Assembly (NCBI RefSeq): GCF_003627995.1
Contig: NZ_CP032707.1
Coordinates: forward strand, 1,354,501-1,418,500
DNA: 64,000 nucleotides
Reading direction: 5' to 3'
From: Brevundimonas naejangsanensis
GTDB lineage: Bacteria > Pseudomonadota > Alphaproteobacteria > Caulobacterales > Caulobacteraceae
Of the stretch, positions 38,206-52,480 are shown piece after piece. Under the pieces are notes generated by a model. That model made no database searches. It had not been told where the DNA came from and was given only the letters and a program-made list of their open reading frames with translations. Position 1 is the first letter of the stretch; each line of letters starts with the position of its first letter. The position numbers were made by a program, and so were the translations under genes.

Positions 38206-40502
38206 ATGACGAAGTATAAGTTCACTCCGCTGCTCGGAGTGGTTTTGGCCTTGCCGGGTGCGGCCGCCCTGGCGCAAGCGCCTACTTCGCCGCCCGCATC
38301 CGGTGCGCCGCGGGGCCAAGCATCGACCCAGTATTCGTCTCAGGCCCATCCTGATAAGGCCAACAAGAACGATCAGCCCTCGACCGTCGGCGATGTCGTC
38401 GTCAGCGCCCGCGCCAATGATGTGCGGACCTCGATCGATTCCATCAGCTACAGCCTGGCCGACGATCTTCAGGCCGCGACCGGCACCCTCGCCGAGGCCC
38501 TGCGCAATGTGCCTTCGGTCGATGTCGACCCCCAGGGCAATGTCTCCCTGCGAGGCGACGCCAATGTCACCATACTGGTCGATGGTCGTCCCTCGGCCAT
38601 ACTGTCGGGGCCGAACCGGGGCGACGCCATCCTGCAGATGCCGGGCGATCGCTATTCGCGCATCGAGGTCATGACCAATCCTTCGGCCGCCTATAGCCCC
38701 GAGGGACAGGCGGGGTCATCAACCTGATCACCAAGCCGGTTCCGGCTGCGGTCGCCGCGGCCGCCGCTGCTGCTGGCGGCAAGGGCTCGAGCGTCACCAC
38801 TGGCTCGATGCGCGCCAATGTCGGCGACAACGGACGCTGGAACGTCGGCGCCAGCGGCTCGCGGCAGCAGGGCAAGCTGACGCTGACCGGCGACCTCAGC
38901 TATCGGCGTGACAATCCGACTTTCGCTTTCAACAGCGTGCGCGAACAGTTCGACGCCTCCGGCGCGACTGTGTCTTCGACCCTTGTGTCTCAGGCCAACG
39001 AAACCTCTCAGAGCGGCGTTATGGGCAGAGCCTCGGCCGAATATCGTCTGACGGACAAGACCATGCTGACCGGCGAGGTCCGCCTCACCCGGTTTGACGT
39101 CGAGGGCCGCTCGGAGGGGGAGTACGAGACGCGCGATGCTTCGGGCGCCCTGGCTCGCGCCTATAATCGCGACGGCGACACCGCCTTCAAGCTGAATAAC
39201 TGGGGCGTCACCGGACGCGTCCTGCATCAGTTCGACGCTTCAGGCCATGAGTGGTCCAATGAGCTGCGCTATGATCGGAACGAGCCCCAGCAGACAGCCC
39301 TGTTCACCAACACCTACCTGACGCCGGCGGCGCCCCTCCTGCTGGAGGCCCAGGCCTGGTTCGTCGAGCAGGAGACGATCGGCTTCACCAGCGCCTACAC
39401 CCGGCCCATGCTCGACGGCGCCAAGCTGCGGGCGGGCTATGAACTGAATCTTATCCGCCCCAACCAGGATAGCGAGCTGCGGCGGGGCCCGTCCAAGGCA
39501 GCCCTGGCCCCTGTGCCGGGGCTGAACACCCGCGTTCAGGGAGAACTGGCCGTGCACGCCCTCTACGCCACCTTCGAGCGGCCCTTCAGCGAAAAGCTGT
39601 CCGGCCAGCTCGGCCTGCGCCTGGAGCAAGCGGACGTGGAGGTGGAGGACCTCACCAATGGCGTGCGTGCGGATCAGGACTATTTCCGCGCCTATCCGAC
39701 CATGCACCTGCAGTATCAGCTGACCGACGCCCAGAGCCTGCGCGGCAGCTATTCCCGGCGCATCCAGCGCCCGCAGCCGTTCCAGCTGAACCCCGCCGTC
39801 ATCTATGGCGATCCGCTGAACCTGCGGTCGGGCAACCCGGACCTGGAGCCGCAGGAGACGGACAGCTTCGAGGCCATGTGGCAGATGCGGCGCGGCCAGA
39901 GCTTCTATCAAGCCACCGCCTATTTCCGCGACACCGCCAAGGCCTTCACCGACGTGGCCACCGACGTCGGCGGCGGGGTCCTGTTGACCCGGCCCGAGAA
40001 CCTCGGCGCCCGGCGCGACCTCGGCGTCGAGCTGACCGCCAGCGGCCGCCTGCATCCGACCCTGCGCTACAACGCCAGCGTCAACGCCTTCCGCCAGCAG
40101 ATCGACGCCGCCGGCATCCTGGGCGGGCGCGACCGTGAAGGCGAGATGCTGACCGGCCGCCTCAGCCTGAACTGGCAGCCGACGCCCAAGGACTTCGTGC
40201 AGGTCTCGGGCTTCTGGCAGGGCGACCAACTGCTGGGGCAAGGGACGCGCGAGAGCGGCGGCATGGTGAACCTGGGCTATCGCCGCAAGCTGAACGATAC
40301 CCTGTCGTTCCAGTTCACGGCGCGCGACCTGTTCAACTCCTTCGGCGGCGCCACCGTCTATGACACGCCCCAGTTCCGCGAGCGTGTTGAGCAAGACATC
40401 AAGCTGCGCGCCTTCTATGTGGGGCTGACCTGGTCCTTCGGCGGCGGGCCGCGCCGTCAGCCCGAGCAGTTCGACTTCTCGACCGGGCCGACCGGCGGCT
40501 GA
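38206..40502 (+). pseudogene. TonB-dependent outer membrane receptor, broken by a one-base deletion in this sequence
   Basis: The ATG at 38206 starts a signal peptide (MTKYKFTPLLGVVLALPG). The plug domain has VGDVVVSARANDVRTSIDSI, NVPSVDVDPQGNVSLRGD and TILVDGRPSAILSG. At the run of four G (38712-38715) the frame is lost just before what should read GQAGVINLITKPV; adding one G joins it to the long downstream frame. The rest is an outer membrane beta-barrel of the FecA/OMP_b-brl_3 sort (RRIQRPQPFQLNPAVIYG, NLRSGNPDLEPQETDSFE). The complete product would have about 765 residues. The substrate is unknown, and no regulator or TonB partner is adjacent. Confidence 0.85.
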
Positions 40503-40512
40503 TCGGCGGGGG

Positions 40513-41157
40513 TCAGGCCCGGGTCTCCCAGGCGGTCCAGGCGGCGATGGCGACCAGGCCCAGGGCCATGGCGGCGCGCAGCATCGGCCCCTGGGCCCGG
40601 GTCAGAAGGGCCCCGCCCGCCCGCGCCGCCGTCAGCACGATGGTCGCGTGGACGATGACGCTGACCAGGACGTGCATCGTCCCCAGCGTCAACGCCTGCA
40701 TCAGGGTCGAGCCGTGCCCCGGCCGCATGAAGCCGGGCAGCAGGACGACGTAGAGCAGCGCCGCCTTGGGGTTCAGCAGGTTGCCGATCAGGCCGCGCCG
40801 GAACAGGGCGCGCCGCCGCCTCTCGACCGGAGCCGCACCCGCCCCGTCGCCCGTGCTGCGCCAGGCGTCCCAGGCCAGCCACAGCAGGAAGCCCACCCCC
40901 GCCCAGCGGATGCCCTGGTAGAGGGCGGGCCATAGCAGCACCACCTCGGTCAGGCCGAAGGCGGCGGCTGTCATCCACAGCGTCAGGCCCAGGGTGATCC
41001 CGGCCACCGCCGCCAGCCCCGCCGTCCGCCCCTGCGACAGGGAGACAAGGGCCAGCCACCCCATGTTCGGCCCCGGCGTCAGCTCCATCAGGGCCACCGC
41101 CGCGAGGAAGGGCAGGATGACCGCCGGGTCCACCGGGCTGCTCGCCAGCAGGCTCAT
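40513..41157 (-). CDS. LysE family amino acid/homoserine exporter
   Basis: The 214-residue protein has six hydrophobic segments and the LysE-family signature near the start (VALMELTPGPNMGWLALVSLSQGRTAGLAAVAG), where the P-G-P-N motif is complete, then LNPKAALLYVVLLPGF. It exports an amino acid or related solute across the inner membrane. The substrate cannot be told. It converges on the TonB receptor gene and probably has its own promoter in the 41158-41288 gap. Confidence 0.9.
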   Translation of the reverse strand: MSLLASSPVDPAVILPFLAAVALMELTPGPNMGWLALVSLSQGRTAGLAAVAGITLGLTLWMTAAAFGLTEVVLLWPALYQGIRWAGVGFLLWLAWDAWRSTGDGAGAAPVERRRRALFRRGLIGNLLNPKAALLYVVLLPGFMRPGHGSTLMQALTLGTMHVLVSVIVHATIVLTAARAGGALLTRAQGPMLRAAMALGLVAIAAWTAWETRA

Positions 41158-41288
41158 CGTCGCCCCTTGATCCTTTGCTCGACCGGTCCAGCTTCGCGCG
41201 GGCTGGCGGCGCCATCAAGCGGCGAACGCGAGACGCCCGCCGTCCAGGGCGGGCGGCGGGCGAGGGGGCTCGAACAGGGAGGGCGCGG

Positions 41289-41735
41289 CTAAAGCGTGCA
41301 GCGCCGGGCGTGGCCTGGGCGCGCCATGAACATGTCGGTGCGCGGGTTATAGGACTTGTAGCGCTGCTGGCAGGCGTGGACGTGGCGGTGCCAGTCCTCA
41401 TGACGCGTGAAATGGTGCGGAGGGGCGGGCGGGCGCGGCCCCCAGCCGGTGTCCCAGCGGCCGTAGTTCATCTCGCCGTGCATCATCCCGGCCTCGGCTT
41501 GATAGGGGCGGGGGCCGCTCTCCATATGGCCGGGCATGGTCTGGGGCCGAGCGGCCGGAGGGCGCGGGGTGGAGGGCGCCGGGGCCGGGCGCGTCTGCGG
41601 CGTCATGGCCTGGCCGGGCTGCATCGCATGACCTGGCGCGGGCGCGGGCGTGGGATGAGCGGGGGGCTGCTGCGCCAAGGACGGCGCGGCGACGATCGCC
41701 AACAGGCCCGCGGCGGCCGCGAAAACGCTTCTCAT
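41289..41735 (-). CDS. BA14K-like secreted protein
   Basis: The ATG at 41733-41735 has GGAG six bases before it and begins a signal peptide (MRSVFAAAAGLLAIVAAPSLA). An ATG 12 bases upstream is an alternative. The 148-residue product has a Pro/Ala/Met/Gln-rich middle and the C-terminal motif ACQQRYKSYNPRTDMF with a closing cysteine (RRCTL), which is the BA14K pattern of small periplasmic proteins, some with lectin-like activity. Here the segment before it is rich in His and Trp. Function is unknown; metal binding by the His-rich part is a guess. Confidence 0.72.
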   Translation of the reverse strand: MRSVFAAAAGLLAIVAAPSLAQQPPAHPTPAPAPGHAMQPGQAMTPQTRPAPAPSTPRPPAARPQTMPGHMESGPRPYQAEAGMMHGEMNYGRWDTGWGPRPPAPPHHFTRHEDWHRHVHACQQRYKSYNPRTDMFMARPGHARRCTL

Positions 41736-41913
41736 GTCGATCTCCATTGTTTCCGCCCCGGGCAAGGCAACGTCGCAAGCCGGCGATGGATCGGCCCTCC
41801 CCGAAAATAATTCCGCAGCCTCGTGGGGCGGGACCGAGCGTGGCCTTGCGTGACCGATCAGCCACACCCACCTCGTTTGACATCACTCAAGGCGTCGCTT
41901 CGCGAAAGGGCGT

Positions 41914-41940
41914 CTTGATGGGTTTCCGCCTCCCGAGGGG
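41914..41940 (+). promoter_or_regulatory. possible heat-shock (sigma-32) promoter of clpB
   Basis: CTTGAT at 41914-41919 and CCCGAGGGG around 41932-41940 are separated by 12 bases, which loosely resembles the CTTGA/CCCCAT pattern of sigma-32 promoters. It would give a very short leader before the ATG at 41952. The match is weak, and an alternative TTGACA lies near 41877. Confidence 0.25.
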
Positions 41941-41951
41941 ACTGCATCAAA

Positions 41952-44540
<2,589 letters not shown>

Positions 44541-44564
44541 GGTTATTCTGGCGAAACTACGCTC

Positions 44565-45767
44565 GTGAAAATCAGCTACACATTTGATTTGCAATCACCG
44601 CTGCGTGTCCCGGACCATTGGCCGATAAGGGCCTTCGGAGGGACGGTTACGCTCGTCGAAAACGAAGGACTTGTCAGCGGGGTGAAAATCTCGTTCTCGG
44701 GTCAGAGCGTCCATCTAGCGCCGACTCTAACCAAGCTGGATCAGGGCAGAATCAAAGCCAACATTACTTTTAGGGATGGCGCGCTACACAAAGATGTCGA
44801 GCAAAGGCTGCATCAGGCTTTGTCGTTTGTTCAATGCTTTTTTCCCATTGAACTGGCGCTCGGTGCTGTAAAAACCGAGTTTGAGGCAGAGGACGATTCT
44901 GAGAAGGCGGCTATCGAACTCCACGAGTTCTCGCGACGAAATCAGACCCCTACGACTGAGATTTCGTTTGATATGTTTTCGAGAGCACTGTGGGCATCCG
45001 ATGAAGGATTCGACGCCTCATTCATCGCCAGTTTGAATGTCCAGGCTCGGAATAGCCTTTCGGAAGAAAGGTATATTAATTCATTTCGATACAGCTTTAT
45101 GGCAATTGAAGCTGAGTATGGAAATGGGCAATTCAAGTCTGATAAGCTTAAGGCAGCTTTAAAAAACTCTTCGGATTTCAGACGCGTTCTTGAGAGGGGA
45201 ATAGAGGCTTCTGGAGCTATGCCGTCTAGGATAAGAACGTCTAGTGATGACATTGTCGAGAGTGGAGATGTTGATGCAGTCATTGATCACATCGTGGTCC
45301 GGCGCGGGCACTACTTTCATGGCAACCGAAAGAAGCGCGACGCTTGGCTTCCCAACGCGCAGGGAGAGGCTGAGGCTTTGGCAATCTTGGGGGTTAATAT
45401 CCTTTCTGCCATCGCAGTCGAACATGCAGCCCCCATGTTCGACAACAAGTTGTCCAAACGCCATTATGACGAAGCTGTATGGAGTAAGGCTCAGGTGACG
45501 CTTGTTGTCATATTTCACTACAGGCGACGGAACATGCCGTTTTTGGATCGCGGTAAGCTTCAGATGAATTACCCCGGCAATAAGCCTTCTCCCCTGATGG
45601 GCTTAGACGCGCTCAAGAACTTCATCACGGAGTTCGAAAAAGGCGACCCTCTGTGTGAGCTCGTGGATGCGAAGTGCATCGATCAAGCTACTGGCTTCGA
45701 GGTCTTCAAGATCGGTATTCCAAACGAAACCACTTCTGTAGCAGGCGCCCCGCCCGTTCTTAGCTAG
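44565..45767 (+). CDS. AT-rich accessory protein with a HEPN-like R-x4-H motif
   Basis: The 400-residue protein starts with GTG at 44565. Base composition differs sharply from its neighbours (for example 21 G/C among the 60 bases at 45061-45120 in a genome near 70 %), which suggests recent transfer. The N-terminal half (about 1-130) looks like a beta-rich domain. The helical C-terminal half contains IDHIVVRRGHYFHGNRKK, with R247-x4-H252 followed by GN, as in HEPN ribonuclease active sites (including ApeA- and MauJ-like proteins). Fold and activity are unproven. It sits just after clpB and before a type C palindromic repeat, and it has no obvious partner. Confidence 0.7.
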   Translation: MKISYTFDLQSPLRVPDHWPIRAFGGTVTLVENEGLVSGVKISFSGQSVHLAPTLTKLDQGRIKANITFRDGALHKDVEQRLHQALSFVQCFFPIELALGAVKTEFEAEDDSEKAAIELHEFSRRNQTPTTEISFDMFSRALWASDEGFDASFIASLNVQARNSLSEERYINSFRYSFMAIEAEYGNGQFKSDKLKAALKNSSDFRRVLERGIEASGAMPSRIRTSSDDIVESGDVDAVIDHIVVRRGHYFHGNRKKRDAWLPNAQGEAEALAILGVNILSAIAVEHAAPMFDNKLSKRHYDEAVWSKAQVTLVVIFHYRRRNMPFLDRGKLQMNYPGNKPSPLMGLDALKNFITEFEKGDPLCELVDAKCIDQATGFEVFKIGIPNETTSVAGAPPVLS

Positions 45768-45800
45768 ATGGTTTTAAGGGATCATCGTCGGCCCACCCCC

Positions 45801-45957
45801 CTTTCGTCATCCTCCGGCAAGCCGCGTCAGCGGCGCAGACCGGGGGACCCAGCGGCGCGCGGGAGCGCGAAAGATTCACGCTCGACCTCACCTGCAAAGA
45901 TCGCCTTCGGCGCCGCTGGGTCCCCCGGTCTCCGCTTCGCTTCGCCGGAGGATGACG
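45801..45957. repeat. type C palindromic element, copy 1
   Basis: The ends are inverted repeats (CGTCATCCTCCGG at 45805-45817 with CCGGAGGATGACG at 45945-45957), and an inner pair (GGGGGACCCAGCGGCGC near 45839 with its complement at 45910-45926) makes most of the element foldable. A second copy is at 62677-62839. It lies between the AT-rich gene and the GIY-YIG gene. Confidence 0.85.
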
Positions 45958-45993
45958 GATGACGAAGGCGGAACGGCGGGGTAGCGTGGCGGC

Positions 45994-46323
45994 ATGGGGA
46001 CGCACCGCACCTTCATCGCGACCTACATCATGGCGAGCGGGCGCAATGGGACGCTCTATGCCGGCTCGACCTCCAACCTCGAAAGCCGGGTGTGGAAGCA
46101 CAGGACGCGCGCCTTTCCCGGCTTCACCGACGAGAACAACTGCACTTGTCTGGCCTGGTTCGAGCAACACGCTCTGATGCTTGATGCGATCCGGCGCGAG
46201 CGGCGCATCAAGAAATGGCTGCGTGACTGGAAGCTGGCCCTGATCGAGCGAGACAATCCCGACTGGCGCGACCTTGCGGCCGACTGGTTCCCGGAACCGA
46301 ACTGGACGCCGGGCGCGGACTGA
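45994..46323 (+). CDS. GIY-YIG nuclease family protein (UPF0213-like)
   Basis: The 109-residue protein has the small single-domain form of the GIY-YIG fold: ATYIMASGRNGTLYAGSTSNLESRVWKH, where TYI and YAG stand in for GIY and YIG, followed by RRERRIKKWLRDWKLALIE with the conserved arginine helix. Such small proteins are very common beside mobile DNA in alphaproteobacteria, but their activity is mostly untested. Here it is flanked by two families of palindromic repeat. Confidence 0.9.
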   Translation: MGTHRTFIATYIMASGRNGTLYAGSTSNLESRVWKHRTRAFPGFTDENNCTCLAWFEQHALMLDAIRRERRIKKWLRDWKLALIERDNPDWRDLAADWFPEPNWTPGAD

Positions 46324-46326
46324 GCC

Positions 46327-46683
46327 TCAGCCCAGCACCGGCATCACCTCCACCCCGTCGCAGACGAAGATGCTCATGTGCGGGTGGCCCTCGAACAGGC
46401 GGGCCGCCGCCTCGTGGCTGTCGGCGCGCACGATCATGAAGACGGTCAGCAGGTTGACCATGTCCGTCACGGCGCCGTCGTCGTCGATGCGTTTGGTCGG
46501 GCCCAGCGGGCCGCCCTGAAAGACGATGGAGTCACGGTGCGCCGCTTCCCATTCGGCGACGGCGGCGACGCCGAGGCGGGCCGTCTCGGCCTGCTGGGCC
46601 TCGCTCATGGCGCGCCAGGCCCGCCATTTGGGGCCGGTCTTGTCGCTGGTGAAGACGGCCAGATAGTGGGTCTCGACGCTCAT
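46327..46683 (-). CDS. YciI family protein
   Basis: The ATG at 46681-46683 gives 118 residues. The N-terminal HYLAVFTSDKTGPKW and the C-terminal IVRADSHEAAARLFEGHPHMSIF are the YCII pattern (ferredoxin-like fold, often with a conserved His-Asp pair). The middle EWEAAHRDSIVFQGGPLGPTKRI is also family-like. The function is unknown, although some relatives have dehalogenase-like or regulatory roles. It converges with the GIY-YIG gene. Confidence 0.85.
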   Translation of the reverse strand: MSVETHYLAVFTSDKTGPKWRAWRAMSEAQQAETARLGVAAVAEWEAAHRDSIVFQGGPLGPTKRIDDDGAVTDMVNLLTVFMIVRADSHEAAARLFEGHPHMSIFVCDGVEVMPVLG

Positions 46684-46748
46684 CGAAGCCTCCCGTTTCC
46701 GGAAGGGTCGGTCTTTCGTCGGCTTCGGGCAAGATGCGGCGCCTCTGT

Positions 46749-46902
46749 GTTCCTTCTCCCCTTGCGGGAGAAGGTGGCGGCCGAGGGCCGACGGATGAGG
46801 GGTCTCGCAGGGGCTTGAGGTTTCGGCTGTGGTCGCCGTCGCGCAACCCCTCATCCGACCTCGCTCCACTCGGCCACCTTCTCCCGCAAGGGGAGAAGGA
46901 AC
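46749..46902. repeat. type A palindromic element
   Basis: The element has matching ends (GTTCCTTCTCCCC at 46749 onwards, GGGGAGAAGGAAC to 46902), each end a hairpin of its own, with inner inverted segments (GGATGAGGGGT and its complement ACCCCTCATCC). It fills most of the 297-base gap between the divergent YciI and DUF1801 genes. Confidence 0.88.
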
Positions 46903-46980
46903 AACACGCACAATCCGCTTCGCTTGCAGCCGCTGCCGTCCGTGCGATGATCCGGCCATGGGATGATCCGAGGAAGGCGC

Positions 46981-47391
46981 ATGACCGAACCGCCCCGCCT
47001 GCTGTCCGGCGGCAATCCGCAGATCGCCAAGGGCCAGGGCGACGCTCCGGTCCAGGCCTGGATCGCCGCCGCACCGGGCTGGAAGCGCGCCGTGAGCGCG
47101 CGGCTGGACGCCCTGGTCACGGCCGCCGTTCCGGGCGTGGCCAAGGCGGTGAAGTGGAACTCGCCCCTCTATGGCCGCGCGGGCGAGGGCTGGTTCCTGG
47201 GCCTGCATTGCTTCGACCGCTATGTGAAGCTGGCCTTCTTCAACGGCGCCGCGCTGGACCCGCCGCCGCCGACGGCGTCGAAACAGGCGAAGGTGCGTTA
47301 TCTCCACATCCACGAGGGCGAGGCGCTGGACGAGGCGCAACTGACCGACTGGATCCGACAGGCCGCCGCCCTGCCCGGCGAGAGGATGTGA
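46981..47391 (+). CDS. DUF1801 domain protein
   Basis: The ATG at 46981 is preceded by GAGGAAGG and gives 136 residues. The DUF1801 (YdhG/YjbR-like) fold is marked by AAVPGVAKAVKWNSPLYG, GWFLGLHCFDRYVKLAFFNGA and the ending HIHEGEALDEAQLTDWIRQAA. The family has no firmly established activity. A second DUF1801 gene starts 5 bases after its stop, so the two form a small operon. Confidence 0.88.
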   Translation: MTEPPRLLSGGNPQIAKGQGDAPVQAWIAAAPGWKRAVSARLDALVTAAVPGVAKAVKWNSPLYGRAGEGWFLGLHCFDRYVKLAFFNGAALDPPPPTASKQAKVRYLHIHEGEALDEAQLTDWIRQAAALPGERM

Positions 47392-47396
47392 GCGCC

Positions 47397-47765
47397 ATGA
47401 CCGAGACCCCCTCCGCCCTGATCGACGCCCGCATCGCCGAACTGGCCGACTGGCGCGGCGCGGTCCTGGCCCGGGTGCGCGCCCTGATCCATGAGGCCCT
47501 GCCGGACGTGGTCGAGACGTGGAAATGGCGCGGCGTGCCGGTGTGGGAGCGCGGCGGAATCCTGTGCACCGGCGAGACCTACAGGACCGCCGTCAAGCTG
47601 ACCTTCGCCAAGGGGGCGTCGCTGGATGATCCGGCGGGCCTGTTCAACGCCAGCCTGGAGGGCGGGACCCGCCGCGCCATCGACATCCGCGAGGGCGAGG
47701 CGCTGGACGAGGCGGCGTTCAAGGCCCTGATCCGCGCGGCGGCGGAGGCGAACATCAAACGCTGA
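47397..47765 (+). CDS. DUF1801 domain protein (second copy)
   Basis: The ATG at 47397 gives 122 residues, 5 bases after the first DUF1801 stop. It has VVETWKWRGVPVWERGGILCTGETYRTAVKLTFAKGASL and DIREGEALDEAAFKALIRAA, like the previous gene. The two are distinct but related, suggesting an ancient tandem duplication. A type A palindromic element follows directly after the stop codon. Confidence 0.88.
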   Translation: MTETPSALIDARIAELADWRGAVLARVRALIHEALPDVVETWKWRGVPVWERGGILCTGETYRTAVKLTFAKGASLDDPAGLFNASLEGGTRRAIDIREGEALDEAAFKALIRAAAEANIKR

Positions 47766-47766
47766 T

Positions 47767-47909
47767 CCTTCTCCCCTTGCGGGAGAAGGTGGCAGGCGAA
47801 GCCTGACGGATGAGGGGTTGCGGGACGTTCAGCGCATCGCCTCTCATCCGGCGTTGCGAGACCCCTCATCCGGCCCTGACGGGCCACCTTCTCCCACAAG
47901 GGGAGAAGG
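47767..47909. repeat. type A palindromic element
   Basis: This is a nearly perfect 143-bp copy: CCTTCTCCCCTTGCGGGAGAAGG at the left, CCTTCTCCCACAAGGGGAGAAGG at the right, and inverted GCCTGACGGATGAGGGGT-like segments within. It lies between the DUF1801 gene end and the Lpd gene end, where it may end transcription in both directions. Confidence 0.9.
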
Positions 47910-47919
47910 GAGGACGGGC

Positions 47920-49313
<1,394 letters not shown>

Positions 49314-49317
<4 letters not shown>

Positions 49318-49796
49318 GGTTTGATTGCTCTCAGGCGGTCTGCAGCAGCTCGAATAAGGAGGCCGATTTCAGGATCGACGACGTTCTCGGGCCGCACCGC
49401 GACATCTACACGAAGGGTTTGTCCCAGTGAGGCCTGGGTGGCAGGGTTCCAGGCTTCTTCGCGTACGGCGTAGACGATTGCGACATCCTTCGGCTCCCAA
49501 AGGCGTCCGCCACATTCCTTTCCGCTATAGCTAAGCCAGGAAATATGATGTGGCGGCGACTCTCCCTCCAGAGCGACCAGCGTCTGAAATCGCACCATCT
49601 GGTCTTCATCGTGAGGTCTGGCGGATATGACCTGCGCTAGGAAGAGGGAGGTCGCACGCTGACGGTCTGCCGTTTGTAGGCCCAGTTCAAGCCGGTAGGC
49701 GTCCTGTCCGTTTATGGGTAAGCAGGAGGCCTTGGCTTGGCCTCCCACTGTAGCGACCATGAAGGCCGCCAATGAGGCTATGGGCAGAAGCCTCAT
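49314..49796 (-). CDS. small secreted protein of unknown function inside the bkd operon
   Basis: The ATG at 49794-49796 gives 160 residues with a signal peptide ([19 protein letters not shown], ending near AKA). The mature part has two cysteines (SCLPI, KECGG) that could pair, and [14 protein letters not shown], which I do not recognise. Codon choice is less GC-biased than in neighbouring bkd genes. Placing a secreted protein between E2 and E3 is unusual. It overlaps the lpdA start by 4 bases, so it is translated with the operon. Confidence 0.75.
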
Positions 49797-49801
49797 TGGC
49801 T

Positions 49802-51451
49802 TTACCCCATCCACAAGGTCGCCGGGTTCTCCAGCAGGTTCTTGATCTTCTGCACGAAGACCGCCGCGTCGTGGCCGTCGACGATGCGGTGATCGAAGCT
49901 GGAGGACAGGTTCATCATCTTGCGCACGACCATCTGGCCGTTGCGCACCACGACGCGCTCTTCGATCTTGTTCGGACCGACGATGGCGACCTCGGGGTGG
50001 TTGATGATGGGGGTGTGCACCACGCCGCCGAGCGTCCCCAGGGAGGTGATGGTGATGGTCGAGCCGGACAGCTCCTCGCGCTTGGCGCTGCCGTCCTTGG
50101 CGGCGCCCGAGACGCGGGCGATCTCAAGGGCCGTGTCGTAGGCGTCGCGCGCCTCGGCGTGGCGGACGACGGGAACCATCAGGCCGTTCGGCGTCTGGGC
50201 GGCGATGCCCAGGTGGACGGCGTTGTGCTGGGTCAGGACGCCCGCTTCGTCGTCATAGACAGCGTTGATGTTCGGCTGGTCCTTCAGGGCCACGACGATG
50301 GCGCGGGCGATGAAGGGCAGGACGTTGAGCTTGGGCTTCCCCGTGCCCTTGTTCTGGGCGTTCAGGTGGGCGCGCAGCTCTTCCAGCGCCGTCATGTCGA
50401 TCTCTTCCACATAGGTGATGTGGGGGATGCGACGGACGCTCTCGGCCATCTTCTCCGCGATCTTGCGGCGCAGGCCGATGATGCGGACGTCGTTGGTTCC
50501 CTCGGCCCTGGCGTAGAGGGAGCCGCCCGAGGCCGCCGCCGGGGCGACGCTGCCGCCGCGCGCGACGAAGGCGTCCAGATCGGCGTGCTCGATGCGGCCG
50601 GCGGGGCCGCTGCCCGGCACGAAGACCAGATCGATCCCCAGATCACGCGCGCGGTTGCGCACCGCCGGAGAGGCCAGGGGGCGCTCGCCCGGCTGGCGGC
50701 CGGTCAGGGCGGGAACGGGCTTGGCGTCGACCTTGGAAGCCGTTTGGGGCGCGGGCGCCGCAGCCGCCTTGGCGGCCGGCGCGGTCTTGGCGGGAGCGGC
50801 GGCTGGGGGCGCGGCGGGGGCGGCCTCGACCGGCTGTCCCTTGCCCGCGACGTTGAAGCTGACCAGCGGGCCGCCGACGGCGATCTGCTGACCGGCTTCG
50901 CCGTGCAGGGCGACCACGAAGCCGGACACCGGGCTGGTCAGTTCGACCGTCGCCTTGTCGGTCATGACCTCGGCCAGGATCTGGTCTTCCTCGACCGTGT
51001 CGCCGACCTTGACGTGCCAGCCGACCAGTTCGGCCTCGGCCGTGCCTTCGCCGACGTCAGGCAGTTTGAAGACATGGTTGGCGGCGCCGCCCGGCGCGGG
51101 GGAAACAGGCGCGGGTTCGGCCTTCGGCGCTGCGACGGCGGCCGCAACGGGTTCGGGCGCGGCGGCGATGGGCGCGGGGGCCGGTTCATCAGCGGAGGCG
51201 TTGCCTTCGCCCTCGATCTCGAACTCAGCCAGGGGGCCGCGCACGGCCATCATCTGGCCCGGCTCGCCATGCAGGGCGGTGACCACGCCGGAGACCGGGC
51301 TGGTCAGTTCGACCGTGGCCTTGTCGGTCATGACGTCGGCGACGATCTGATCCTCGACGACCGTATCGCCGATCTTGACGTGCCAGGCGACCAGTTCGGC
51401 CTCGGCGGTGCCTTCGCCCACGTCCGGCAGTTTGAAGACGAAGCGACCCAT
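49802..51451 (-). CDS. bkdB: dihydrolipoamide acyltransferase (E2) of branched-chain 2-oxoacid dehydrogenase
   Basis: The 549-residue protein has two lipoyl domains (lysines K44 and K166, both in MTDKATVEL), Ala/Pro-rich linkers, a peripheral subunit-binding domain (about 255-295, SPAVRNRARDLGIDLVFVPG) and the catalytic domain ending in SSFDHRIVDGHDAAVFVQ. The E2 passes acyl groups to CoA, giving isobutyryl-, isovaleryl- and 2-methylbutyryl-CoA. Two lipoyl domains and the family of the E1 genes indicate a branched-chain rather than a pyruvate complex, but no test was done. Confidence 0.92.
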   Translation of the reverse strand: MGRFVFKLPDVGEGTAEAELVAWHVKIGDTVVEDQIVADVMTDKATVELTSPVSGVVTALHGEPGQMMAVRGPLAEFEIEGEGNASADEPAPAPIAAAPEPVAAAVAAPKAEPAPVSPAPGGAANHVFKLPDVGEGTAEAELVGWHVKVGDTVEEDQILAEVMTDKATVELTSPVSGFVVALHGEAGQQIAVGGPLVSFNVAGKGQPVEAAPAAPPAAAPAKTAPAAKAAAAPAPQTASKVDAKPVPALTGRQPGERPLASPAVRNRARDLGIDLVFVPGSGPAGRIEHADLDAFVARGGSVAPAAASGGSLYARAEGTNDVRIIGLRRKIAEKMAESVRRIPHITYVEEIDMTALEELRAHLNAQNKGTGKPKLNVLPFIARAIVVALKDQPNINAVYDDEAGVLTQHNAVHLGIAAQTPNGLMVPVVRHAEARDAYDTALEIARVSGAAKDGSAKREELSGSTITITSLGTLGGVVHTPIINHPEVAIVGPNKIEERVVVRNGQMVVRKMMNLSSSFDHRIVDGHDAAVFVQKIKNLLENPATLWMG

Positions 51452-51452
51452 C

Positions 51453-52478
<1,026 letters not shown>

Positions 52479-52480
52479 GA

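Noticed and set aside
45801..45957. CRISPR array
   Set aside because: The repeats are large palindromic elements with different cores, not short regularly spaced repeats with spacers, and no cas genes are present.
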